A DNA stretch of 10,100 nucleotides from Algisphaera sp039180025 (lineage in GTDB: Bacteria > Planctomycetota > Phycisphaerae > Phycisphaerales > Phycisphaeraceae): contig JBCDDZ010000085.1 of assembly GCA_039180025.1 (NCBI GenBank), forward strand, positions 1-10,100, given 5' to 3'. This document shows positions 1 through 6,178 of the stretch, piece after piece. Position numbers and translations under genes: made by a program. The notes under the pieces are model-generated. The model searched no databases. It had not been told where the DNA came from and saw nothing but the letters and a program-made list of their open reading frames with translations. The first letter of the stretch is position 1, and every line of letters begins with the position of its first letter.

Positions 1-77
1 CCCCCCGCCCCCCCCCCGGTAACCCTGTCCCCGCCCGAAGCATCTGCGACAGCTCCGGCCTCCGCCGGCACGTCTGA

Positions 78-111
78 TAAACCCGTAACCGGTGAAACCG
101 TTATCGGTTTC
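78..111 (+). promoter_or_regulatory. Possible sigma-28-type promoter overlapped by an inverted repeat
   Basis: TAAA at 78-81 is followed by exactly 15 bases and then ACCGTTAT (97-104). The FliA/sigma-28 consensus is TAAA-N15-GCCGATAA, and five of the eight -10 bases match. Sigma-28 commonly transcribes chemoreceptor genes, and this site lies about 130 bases upstream of one. A perfect 7-bp inverted repeat, GAAACCG-TTAT-CGGTTTC (94-111), overlaps the -10 element and could be an operator. With the T-run at 117-121 it could instead be a weak terminator of an upstream gene. The rest of 1-234 is C-rich, begins with C6-G-C10, and shows no gene. Confidence 0.28.
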
Positions 112-234
112 CGTGCTTTTTCCCCTACGCCCCCGTCCCGCACTATTCCCGCCCCGCCATCTGCCCGAAGCCTCTCCCGGGTTGCTCCCTTCGTTGAGCG
201 GCCCCCGTCCCCTCTGCCCCGGAGCTATGCCCCT

Positions 235-2514
235 ATGTTGATCTCGATCCTGATCCCGTTACTCATTGTCGCTGCCGCCGCCCCCGCGTTTTGGCTCCTG
301 CGTCAGCGTCTGACGATCAAGCTCAAGCTCATCGTGCTGTCGATGTCCATCGGCCTGGCCTCGATCTACGTCATCGGTGCCGTCGCCACCCAGCAGGCCA
401 GCAGCGCCCTCTTGGCCGAACGCAGCCACGGCCTCGAAGCCATCGTCGCCGCCCGCAAGGCCCAGGTCGAAGACTACTTCAACTTCGTCCAGGAGCAATT
501 GGTCAACTTCGCCGGAAACCGCAGCATCGCCGAGGCCACCGACGCCTTCGGCCAAGCCTACGCCGCCCTGCCCGGGGAGATCGCCCTCGATACCGAACCC
601 GGCAGCGACACCCACCGCGCGGTCGCCGGCTACTACGACCGCCAGTTCAAGCCCCGCGTCGAAGAAAACGGCCAGACCTACCGCGGCGCGGCGGCCTACC
701 TGCCCCGGTCCGCCACCGGCCGCCTCCTCCAGGCCTGGTACATCGCCGAGAACCCCCACGACGTCGGCCACAAGCTTGACCTCGACCGCCACGACGCCGA
801 CGTCTCTTACAACGTCCAGCACGCCAAGTACCACCCGCAGGTCCGCCAGTTCCTGAGCAGCTTCGGCTACTACGACATCTTCCTCTTCGACAACGACGGG
901 AACCTGACCTACTCCGTCTACAAAGAGACCGACTACGCCACCAATTTCCTGACCGGCCCCTACAAAGACAGCAACTTCGGCGTTGCCGTCCGCAAAGCGC
1001 TCGCCTCCGACACCCCCGGCGAGGTCTTCGTCGAAGACTTCGCCTTCTACGAGCCCAGCTACGGCAACGCCGCGGCCTTCTTCAGCGCCCCGGTCTTCAA
1101 GGACGGCGTCAAGGTCGGTTGCGCCGTCTTCCAAGCCCCGGTCGACAACGTCAACCACATCATGAACGCCACCGCCGGGCTCGGCGAAACCGGGCAGACT
1201 TTCCTCGTTGGCCACGACCTGAAGATGCGTTCCCAAGACCGGTTCACCGACGACGCGACCATCCTCAGCGCGTCCCGCGACAACCCCGCCACCGCGGCGC
1301 TGGCCGCCGGCGAAACCGGCCTCCGGCAGGTGAGGGACGGCGGCAAGACCTCTATCAAAGCTTTTGCCCCGCTGGCGATCCACGGCCTGGACTGGGGCGT
1401 CATCGCCGAGATCGACCTGGCCGAGGTCACCGCCCCCGCCCACGCCCTCCGCGCCCACCTGCTCCTGATCGGGCTCGGCATCGCCGCGGTCGTCTGCTGC
1501 GTCGGCTTCTTCTTCTCGATCCAGTTGGTCCGGCCGATCCCCCCGATCCTCGCCCGGGCCCGGGAGATCGCCGAGGGCGACCTCGCCGGCGAAGCCCTGC
1601 CGATCAAAACCCACGACGAGATGGGCAAGCTGACCGCCTCCATGAACGAGATGAGCGTCTCGCTGCGGAGCCTGATCCAGGAAGTCTCTAACACCAGCCA
1701 GGAGGTCGCGGCCGCGTCCACCCAGATCGCCTGCTCCAGCGACGAGATCGCCCGCGGCATGAACGAGCAGACCTCGCAGGTCCACCAGGTCTCCTCGGCC
1801 GTCGAAGAGATGTCCGCCTCGATCGTCGAGGTCGCCCGCAAGTCCACCGACGCCGCCAACTCCGCCGAACGCTCGGGCAACACCGCCACCGAAGGCGGCA
1901 AGGTCGTCCACCAGACCATCGAAGGCATGAACGCGATCAGCGACGCCGTCTCGGCCTCGGCCCGATCCGTCGAAGAGCTCGGCAAACGCGGCGACCAGAT
2001 CGGCGAGATCATCGCAGTGATCAACGACATCGCCGACCAGACCAACCTCCTGGCCCTCAACGCCGCGATCGAGGCCGCCCGCGCCGGCGAGCACGGCCGC
2101 GGCTTCGCCGTCGTCGCCGACGAGGTCCGCAAACTCGCCGACCGCACCACCCAGGCCACCGAAGAAATCGGCGCCTCGATCCAGGCCATCCAGACCGAGA
2201 CCGGCGAAGCCGTCGGCCGCATGGACGCCGGGACCCAGCAGGTCACCACCGGCGTCGAAAAAGCCCGCGCCGCCGGCGAATCGCTCAAACAGATCGTCGC
2301 CTCGGCCCAGGACGTTTCGGGCATGATCCAGTCGATCGCCGCCGCCGCCGAAGAGCAATCCGCCGCGTCCGAAGAGGTCGCCCGCAGCATCGAAACCATC
2401 TCCGCCGTCAGCCAGCAGACCGCCGAGGGGGGCCAGCAGGCCGCCTCCGCCGCGGGCATGCTCAGCCAGAAAGCCGAGACGCTGCAGATGCTGTGCAGCC
2501 GGTTCAAGCTGTAG
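235..2514 (+). CDS. Methyl-accepting chemotaxis protein (transmembrane chemoreceptor)
   Basis: This is a 759-residue membrane receptor that would control a CheA/CheW kinase array in response to an extracytoplasmic ligand. Two hydrophobic segments (about residues 1-21 and 29-51) precede a roughly 350-residue sensor region resembling a double-Cache domain (for example GYYDIFLFDNDGN). A third membrane segment lies at about 407-429, followed by a HAMP domain (about 430-482, with DEMGKL at 461-466). The long signalling coiled coil has the invariant hairpin tip: IADQTNLLALNAA from 599, then EAARAGEHGRGFAVVADEVR. The protein ends SRFKL, so there is no CheR-tethering pentapeptide. The ATG at 235 has GGAG at 221-224, ten bases upstream. 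The same frame stays open to the window's left edge but has no ATG or GTG there. No che genes are nearby, so the ligand and array class cannot be told. The family is certain; the sensor type is inferred. Confidence 0.95.
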   Translation: MLISILIPLLIVAAAAPAFWLLRQRLTIKLKLIVLSMSIGLASIYVIGAVATQQASSALLAERSHGLEAIVAARKAQVEDYFNFVQEQLVNFAGNRSIAEATDAFGQAYAALPGEIALDTEPGSDTHRAVAGYYDRQFKPRVEENGQTYRGAAAYLPRSATGRLLQAWYIAENPHDVGHKLDLDRHDADVSYNVQHAKYHPQVRQFLSSFGYYDIFLFDNDGNLTYSVYKETDYATNFLTGPYKDSNFGVAVRKALASDTPGEVFVEDFAFYEPSYGNAAAFFSAPVFKDGVKVGCAVFQAPVDNVNHIMNATAGLGETGQTFLVGHDLKMRSQDRFTDDATILSASRDNPATAALAAGETGLRQVRDGGKTSIKAFAPLAIHGLDWGVIAEIDLAEVTAPAHALRAHLLLIGLGIAAVVCCVGFFFSIQLVRPIPPILARAREIAEGDLAGEALPIKTHDEMGKLTASMNEMSVSLRSLIQEVSNTSQEVAAASTQIACSSDEIARGMNEQTSQVHQVSSAVEEMSASIVEVARKSTDAANSAERSGNTATEGGKVVHQTIEGMNAISDAVSASARSVEELGKRGDQIGEIIAVINDIADQTNLLALNAAIEAARAGEHGRGFAVVADEVRKLADRTTQATEEIGASIQAIQTETGEAVGRMDAGTQQVTTGVEKARAAGESLKQIVASAQDVSGMIQSIAAAAEEQSAASEEVARSIETISAVSQQTAEGGQQAASAAGMLSQKAETLQMLCSRFKL

Positions 2515-2559
2515 ATACGAAGTCTGCAAAAGCAGCCGATCTTTCCTGCGCCGCCGAAC

Positions 2560-2590
2560 ACCCACACCCGGCCTCATGCCCGGTGTGGGT
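2560..2590 (+). terminator. Hairpin terminator after the chemoreceptor gene
   Basis: ACCCACACC (2560-2568) pairs with GGTGTGGGT (2582-2590). Two further G-C pairs form inside after a bulged C at 2569, and the loop is eight bases. The tail TTCTTC is only moderately T-rich. The hairpin begins 46 bases after the chemoreceptor stop and before the next gene's ribosome-binding site, where a terminator is expected. Termination is inferred. Confidence 0.5.
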
Positions 2591-2681
2591 TCTTCGTGCG
2601 CAGATCAGTTTTAATATGCCCGCCTCGCACACCGCGGCACGCGGCGGGCCCCGTCGAGCACCGCGGCCGATCCCGCCCCGC

Positions 2682-2686
2682 AAGGA
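2682..2686 (+). promoter_or_regulatory. Ribosome-binding site fixing a GTG start
   Basis: AAGGA lies eight bases before the GTG at 2695 and decides between that start and the upstream in-frame GTG at 2596 for the DUF6498-like gene. Confidence 0.6.
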
Positions 2687-2694
2687 TCAAGCCC

Positions 2695-3381
2695 GTGAAC
2701 CCCAAGACACGTCTCGATTCAGCCGGGGGGCTGCTGATTGAGCTGTGCCTGCTGGCCGGGGTCTATTTCGGCGGCTGGCGCATCGACGAGGTGTTGCTCC
2801 TCTACTGGTTCGAACTCGCGTTCACGCTAATCCTGCTCCCGGTTTCGCTGGGGGTACGCCGAGGGACAGAGGGCGTCGTCGAGCGCGCCGCCGCCGTCAT
2901 CGGGCTGGGGTTGTTTACCGCGTTCCACTCGTTTTTCCTGGTGTGCCTCCTGTACGGCGTGAACTGGTCGCAGGCCCAGGGCGGCCCCGGCGGCTGGTCC
3001 GCCCCGACCACCGGAAAACCCGGGGACTGGTACGCCGCGGCCCTCGCCGGCCTGCCGATGCTGGGCGTCGCCTGGGTGGTGTCCGTGCGCTTGACCGACG
3101 TGGTGGCGGCTTGGCGTTTCCGCAGGATGACGAAAGCCGTCGCAGCGCCCGATACCCCCCAACCCGCCCCGACGCGGAACCTGATGTCCGAGGTCGTGGT
3201 CATGCACCTGACGATCATCTTCGGCGGCTCGGTCGTCCTCGCGGCGGGCGGGGCCATCGGCCTGGTGCTTACCCTCGTGGGCCTGCGCACGGGGCACCGC
3301 ACGCTCCAGTTCGTGCAATCGCTGCGTGCCCACGGCAGGCCTAGCGCACGTCAATCGGCTGCTCGCCGATCGAGGGATTAG
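2695..3381 (+). CDS. DUF6498-like integral membrane protein
   Basis: This is a polytopic inner-membrane protein of unknown function. I chose the GTG at 2695 (228 residues) because AAGGA at 2682-2686 sits eight bases upstream. An in-frame GTG at 2596 would add 33 charged, Pro/Arg-rich residues with no matching site. About five hydrophobic segments are visible (near 11-27, 32-54, 65-88, 112-132 and 165-195). Features I associate with the DUF6498 family are the LLLYWFE motif (34-40), the FHSFFLVCLLYG segment in the third helix, and a C-terminal helix beginning VVMHLTIIFGG. The C-terminus is Arg-rich and cytoplasmic-like. The gene ends 17 bases before purD and is probably co-transcribed with it, but no functional link follows from that. 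Family assignment is from memory of motifs. Confidence 0.7.
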   Translation: MNPKTRLDSAGGLLIELCLLAGVYFGGWRIDEVLLLYWFELAFTLILLPVSLGVRRGTEGVVERAAAVIGLGLFTAFHSFFLVCLLYGVNWSQAQGGPGGWSAPTTGKPGDWYAAALAGLPMLGVAWVVSVRLTDVVAAWRFRRMTKAVAAPDTPQPAPTRNLMSEVVVMHLTIIFGGSVVLAAGGAIGLVLTLVGLRTGHRTLQFVQSLRAHGRPSARQSAARRSRD

Positions 3382-3398
3382 TCGCTACCCTGCCTCGC

Positions 3399-4775
3399 AT
3401 GGCCAAGAAAACCAAAGCCAGCGCCCGCCCCGGCCTGCCCACCGACCCGACGAACGTCCTGATCCTCGGGGCCGGCGGACGCGAACACGCCCTGGGCTGG
3501 AAGCTCAAACAGTCGAAGCTCTGCCGCAAACTATTCTTCGCCCCCGGCAACGGCGGGACCGCGGCGCTGGGCCAAAACGTGGACCTCGCGCTCGAGCCGG
3601 TCAACACCAAAAACGTCGACGCCATCGACTATTTCTGCCGGCAGCACGACATCGGCCTGATCGTCATCGGCCCCGAAGACCCGCTCTGCCACGGGCTCGC
3701 CGACCGCCTCACCCCCCCCGCCCCGGCCTCCGGTGCCAAGGGCCAACCCCCCGCCGCGCCCGCCCGCTACGTCTTCGGCCCGTCCCAGGCCGCCGCCCGA
3801 CTCGAGGGAGACAAGGCCTTTGCCAAAGACCTCATGAGGGCCGCCTCCATCCCGACCGCCGACGCCAAAACCTTCACCAACTTCGAGATGGCCAAGGCCT
3901 ACGTCGAGGCCCGCGAAACCCCCGTCGTGGTGAAAGCCGCCGGGCTGGCCAAGGGCAAGGGTGCCATCGTCTGCTCGACCAACGAGCAAGCCGTCGACGC
4001 CCTCGAACGCTGCCTGGTCAAACGCGAGTTCGGCGACGAGGGGAACACAGTCCTGGTCGAAGAACGCCTGGTCGGGCAGGAAGTCTCCATCCTCGCCCTG
4101 GTCGACGGCCGCAACCTCTTTCTCCTCGACCCTTCTCAGGACCACAAGCAAGCCCACGAAGGCGACACCGGCCCCAACACCGGCGGGATGGGCGTCTACT
4201 GCCCCACCCCCCTGGTCACCGAAGAACAGCTCACCGTCATCCAGCGCGAGGTCCTCGTCCCCGCCGTCGATGCGCTCAAACGGGACGGGATCGACTTCCG
4301 GGGGGTGCTCTACGCCGGGCTCATGCTCACGGCCGGCGGCCCCAAAACCCTCGAGTTCAACACCCGCTTCGGCGACCCGGAAACCCAGCCGCTGATGATG
4401 CGCCTCAAGGGCGACCTCATGGAAGCCATGCTCGCCGTGTGCACCGGCCAGCTCGACCAGGCCGACCTCCGCTGGGACCCGCGCGTCTGCTGCTGCGTCG
4501 TCATGGCCAGCGGCGGCTACCCCGGCAAGTACGAAAAAGGCAAGCCCATCACCGGCATCGACGACGCCGAGTCCGACCCCGACGTCAAAGTCTTCCACGC
4601 CGGCACCAAACTCACCCGCGACGGCACCCTCGTGACCGACGGCGGCCGCGTCTTGGCCGTCTGCGCCCTCGCCGACACGTTGAAGGAAGCCCAGACCAAA
4701 GCCAACGCCGCCTGCGACAAGATCAAGTTCGAAGGCGCCCAGTTCCGCCGCGACATCGGGTTCCGGGTGATGTGA
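3399..4775 (+). CDS. purD: Phosphoribosylamine--glycine ligase (GAR synthetase)
   Basis: This cytosolic ATP-grasp enzyme joins 5-phosphoribosylamine and glycine using ATP, the second step of de novo purine synthesis. The N-terminal fold starts with NVLILGAGGREHALG (19-33). Further diagnostic blocks are APGNGG, IGPEDPL, LEGDKAFAKD, PVVVKAAGLAKGKG, VLVEERLVGQEVS, DHKQAHEGDTGPNTGGMG from about 247, and EFNTRFGDPETQP around 323-328, the metal- and ATP-binding end of ATP-grasp. The C-terminal B-type domain has YEKGKPI and a final RRDIGFRV. At 458 residues it is about 30 longer than typical PurD. A basic N-terminal tail of about 17 residues and a Pro/Ala/Gly-rich insertion of about 14 residues before YVFGPS (near 105-122) account for this. 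No clear Shine-Dalgarno lies directly before the ATG, but the preceding stop is only 17 bases away, so translational coupling is possible. Confidence 0.97.
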   Translation: MAKKTKASARPGLPTDPTNVLILGAGGREHALGWKLKQSKLCRKLFFAPGNGGTAALGQNVDLALEPVNTKNVDAIDYFCRQHDIGLIVIGPEDPLCHGLADRLTPPAPASGAKGQPPAAPARYVFGPSQAAARLEGDKAFAKDLMRAASIPTADAKTFTNFEMAKAYVEARETPVVVKAAGLAKGKGAIVCSTNEQAVDALERCLVKREFGDEGNTVLVEERLVGQEVSILALVDGRNLFLLDPSQDHKQAHEGDTGPNTGGMGVYCPTPLVTEEQLTVIQREVLVPAVDALKRDGIDFRGVLYAGLMLTAGGPKTLEFNTRFGDPETQPLMMRLKGDLMEAMLAVCTGQLDQADLRWDPRVCCCVVMASGGYPGKYEKGKPITGIDDAESDPDVKVFHAGTKLTRDGTLVTDGGRVLAVCALADTLKEAQTKANAACDKIKFEGAQFRRDIGFRVM

Positions 4776-4780
4776 ACTGA

Positions 4781-4800
4781 AGTCTGAGTAATCAGAGACT
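4781..4800. terminator. Imperfect hairpin between purD and the low-GC gene
   Basis: TCTGA-GTAA-TCAGA (4783-4796) is a perfect 5-bp stem, and the flanking AG (4781-4782) and GACT (4797-4800) extend it imperfectly. It sits five bases after the purD stop and three bases before the next start, at the left edge of the low-GC stretch. It may be a weak terminator or an insertion scar; nothing distinguishes these. Confidence 0.2.
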
Positions 4801-4803
4801 TTC

Positions 4804-5352
4804 ATGCGACAGCACAAACAAATCATCGGCAAGGCTGACGCATTTATAACTTCTGAATTATGGATTCTGAGTTGGAACGCCTCGGTTCAACGCGCCAGGC
4901 TTTTCGATGATCAAGCAACCGAACAGTCACGACGCGCCTTCAGAAAGCGAGTCATTCGTTATCTAGAAACAACCGTGCTTCCGCGATATGGCAACACAGT
5001 TTCGGACGCCGAACACTGTGGCGTTATCAGTCGAGTCGTAGAAGAATGCAGTAAGTCAGATGAAAGCCACGTCCTCGGCCCCGACGGATATCGAATCGGA
5101 ATCGCCCAAAAACTCGTTAATCTGCAGCTTAAGTATCTGTGGTGTTTAGGCAGCATTCCGGAGCCGCCTCACTGTCCCGTTGATCGTTTGATCTTAGAAA
5201 AAACAAGATTAAGAGGCACGATCGCGTGGACACAAATCTGTTCCATCGAGGTATACAAACAGGCGATCTCCGCGCTACGGGAATGCGCCGACGCGGCCAA
5301 GATGTCTTTGGCCAACTGGGAGTTGAATACTTACGACCGCAACGACGCGTAA
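4804..5352 (+). CDS. Conserved hypothetical protein, probably horizontally acquired
   Basis: This is a 182-residue soluble protein of unknown function with no signal peptide or membrane helix. The C-terminal half carries the most distinctive sequence: QKLVNLQLKYLWCLG (102-116), IPEPPHCPVDR (118-128), and SLANWEL (168-174) near the end. I remember very similar blocks in an unnamed family scattered across unrelated bacteria, but I can attach no domain name or activity. By my count 271 of 540 bases in 4801-5340 are G or C (50%), against about 70% in purD. It also uses codons rare in the neighbours (TTA, ATA, AGA). It starts 28 bases after the purD stop without a strong Shine-Dalgarno. The sharp composition change indicates recent transfer. 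A role in an accessory or defence function is possible but not shown. Confidence 0.75.
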   Translation: MRQHKQIIGKADAFITSELWILSWNASVQRARLFDDQATEQSRRAFRKRVIRYLETTVLPRYGNTVSDAEHCGVISRVVEECSKSDESHVLGPDGYRIGIAQKLVNLQLKYLWCLGSIPEPPHCPVDRLILEKTRLRGTIAWTQICSIEVYKQAISALRECADAAKMSLANWELNTYDRNDA

Positions 5353-5362
5353 CCCGACGAAC

Positions 5363-5381
5363 CACGGGCAGGATGCCTGTG
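5363..5381. repeat. REP-like palindromic element between convergent genes
   Basis: CACGGGCA (5363-5370) pairs with TGCCTGTG (5374-5381), including one G-T wobble, around the three-base loop GGA. The element lies just after the stop of the 182-residue gene and before the end of the convergent antitoxin-like gene. From memory, units of this form (reading 'GTGGCACAGGCATCCTGCC' on the other strand, or translated as GTGILPV) recur in planctomycete intergenic regions. Only one copy is in this window, so dispersal cannot be shown here. Confidence 0.5.
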
Positions 5382-5414
5382 CCACTTTCAAAAAGCCGCC
5401 GCTGACCTGACGTC

Positions 5415-5618
5415 TCACCACTCTGTCGTCCGGCCTTCTCGGTGGTCACGCAGCGCCTGATCCACCAAATGATCCAGCTTCCCCGCCTGTGAATCTTCAC
5501 GCATCCGCCGATCCCAATCGTCGTCGAAGTGTTGCTGCTGCCAAGTAAATAATTCCCACCGTTGATTCTCGGTGAGTTGCTCGATGGCTGCCTTGATTTC
5601 CTGAACCGACTGCGTCAT
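5415..5618 (-). CDS. Small antitoxin-like (addiction-module) protein
   Basis: This is a 67-residue acidic helical protein. The pattern resembles a family of small antitoxin-like proteins normally encoded directly ahead of a ParE/RelE-type toxin. It has an N-terminal VQEIKAAIEQL segment, then W35-D36, EDSQAGKLDHLVDQAL (41-56), and an end of the form REGRTTEW. In that family the conserved end reads approximately WDxxxxxDxxAGKLDxLxxxALxDxxxGRxTxL. No toxin gene follows: the 62 bases after the stop hold only the REP-like element, and then the convergent gene begins. It is therefore either an orphan, a decayed pair, or a protein with another role. A plausible promoter lies just upstream. Base composition (about 50-58% G+C) is lower than in surrounding core genes. 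The family resemblance is moderately strong; antitoxin activity is inferred. Confidence 0.65.
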   Translation of the reverse strand: MTQSVQEIKAAIEQLTENQRWELFTWQQQHFDDDWDRRMREDSQAGKLDHLVDQALRDHREGRTTEW

Positions 5619-5630
5619 CCGCTCAGCTTA

Positions 5631-5658
5631 CCTATACGCGATCGGTGTTCCAATCCAA
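5631..5658 (-). promoter_or_regulatory. Putative sigma-70-type promoter for the antitoxin-like gene
   Basis: On the minus strand TTGGAT (5658-5653) and TATAGG (5636-5631) are separated by 16 bases, and the -10 element ends 12 bases before the start codon at 5618. This would give a very short leader. No strong Shine-Dalgarno is visible. Confidence 0.3.
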
Positions 5659-5693
5659 AGCCGATACAGAGGGCCATCAAAAATGAGCCCCAT

Positions 5694-6044
5694 CTACTGC
5701 ATCACCACTTCGATCGGCCCGTGGTCGTCGCAGTGGCCGTTGTGGGGGTGGTGGAGGTGGCCGTCGACGAGGTAGCAGGTGTGGTCGCCGTGGGGGACAG
5801 GTTCGTGGCCGCAGCCGGGGCCGTGGACGTGGTCGGCGTCGTGGCCGGAGCAGGTGTGGCCGCCGGTGCAGGTGTCGGGGTTGGTGTCGGAGACTTCGAT
5901 GACGTGTTCGTCGACGTGGTCGCCGTGGGGGTGGTGGAGGTGGCCGTCGTGGAGGTAGTCGGTGTGGTCGCCGTGCTGGATGGCGGTGTGGCCGCAGTCG
6001 GGGCCGTGGGTGTGGTCATGGTTTTCGTGCATGGTGCATCTCAT
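5694..6044 (-). CDS. Cys/His-rich metal-binding protein with a duplicated 35-residue unit
   Basis: This is a 116-residue soluble protein with 27 His and 7 Cys. Two copies of a 35-residue unit, at residues 13-47 and 74-108, are 24/35 identical. Each reads approximately HGPxCGH-x4-HGDHTxYLxDGHLHHPH-xxH-xDxH. The spacer (48-73) carries two further Cys (C59, C65) and His. The composition implies binding of Zn, Ni or similar ions, as a store, buffer or chaperone. I remember close relatives in many bacteria, sometimes mislabelled as zinc transporter permeases, yet there is no membrane helix. The ATG at 6044 is preferred because GGAGA lies five bases upstream. Relatives I recall start at the MHEN corresponding to the ATG at 6032, which lacks such a site. 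No metal transporter or Zur-type regulator gene is adjacent. Confidence 0.85.
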   Translation of the reverse strand: MRCTMHENHDHTHGPDCGHTAIQHGDHTDYLHDGHLHHPHGDHVDEHVIEVSDTNPDTCTGGHTCSGHDADHVHGPGCGHEPVPHGDHTCYLVDGHLHHPHNGHCDDHGPIEVVMQ

Positions 6045-6086
6045 GGGCGTCTCCGGTCGGATCGGGGGGGCGTTCAGAAATCAGAA

Positions 6087-6100
6087 AAGCGTGATCGCTT
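6087..6100 (-). terminator. Weak hairpin after the glycosyltransferase operon
   Basis: On the minus strand AAGCG-ATCA-CGCTT is followed by TTCTGATTTC, a short stem with an interrupted T-rich tail. It lies 78 bases after the stop of the lipoprotein gene, in the gap before the Cys/His-rich gene, which otherwise shows only a G7 run (6064-6070). Short stem, so low confidence. Confidence 0.28.
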
Positions 6101-6178
6101 CTTTGATTCAAGTTACCAACGGTCGGCTTCGCCGCCAAGACCCGCGCGGCGCGAAAAATCGATCCGGTTCGGCCGGGC

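Noticed and set aside
1..234. N-terminal extension of the chemoreceptor into the open frame reaching the left edge
   Set aside because: The 78 upstream codons contain no ATG or GTG, are Pro/Ser-rich without a fold, and GGAG sits at the right distance from the ATG at 235.
259..2577. Very long open frame (772 codons) on the minus strand opposite the chemoreceptor, and another at 1059-2567
   Set aside because: The chemoreceptor on the plus strand is unmistakable. The reverse frames are Gly/Ala/Asp- or Ser-rich mirror images produced by high third-position GC, with no family motifs.
3326..4832. Long frames overlapping purD (plus 3326-4780 and minus 3531-4832)
   Set aside because: They are an Arg/Pro-rich shadow and an acidic Gly/Val-rich shadow of purD. 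PurD itself is continuous and carries all family motifs.
5353..5414. Searched for a toxin gene or remnant after the antitoxin-like gene
   Set aside because: Only 62 bases, holding the REP-like hairpin. No RelE/ParE-like peptide in any frame.
4776..5693. Integron cassette or transposon insertion as the source of the low-GC stretch
   Set aside because: No attC core-site pair, no integrase or transposase, and no terminal inverted repeats or target duplication that I could recognise.
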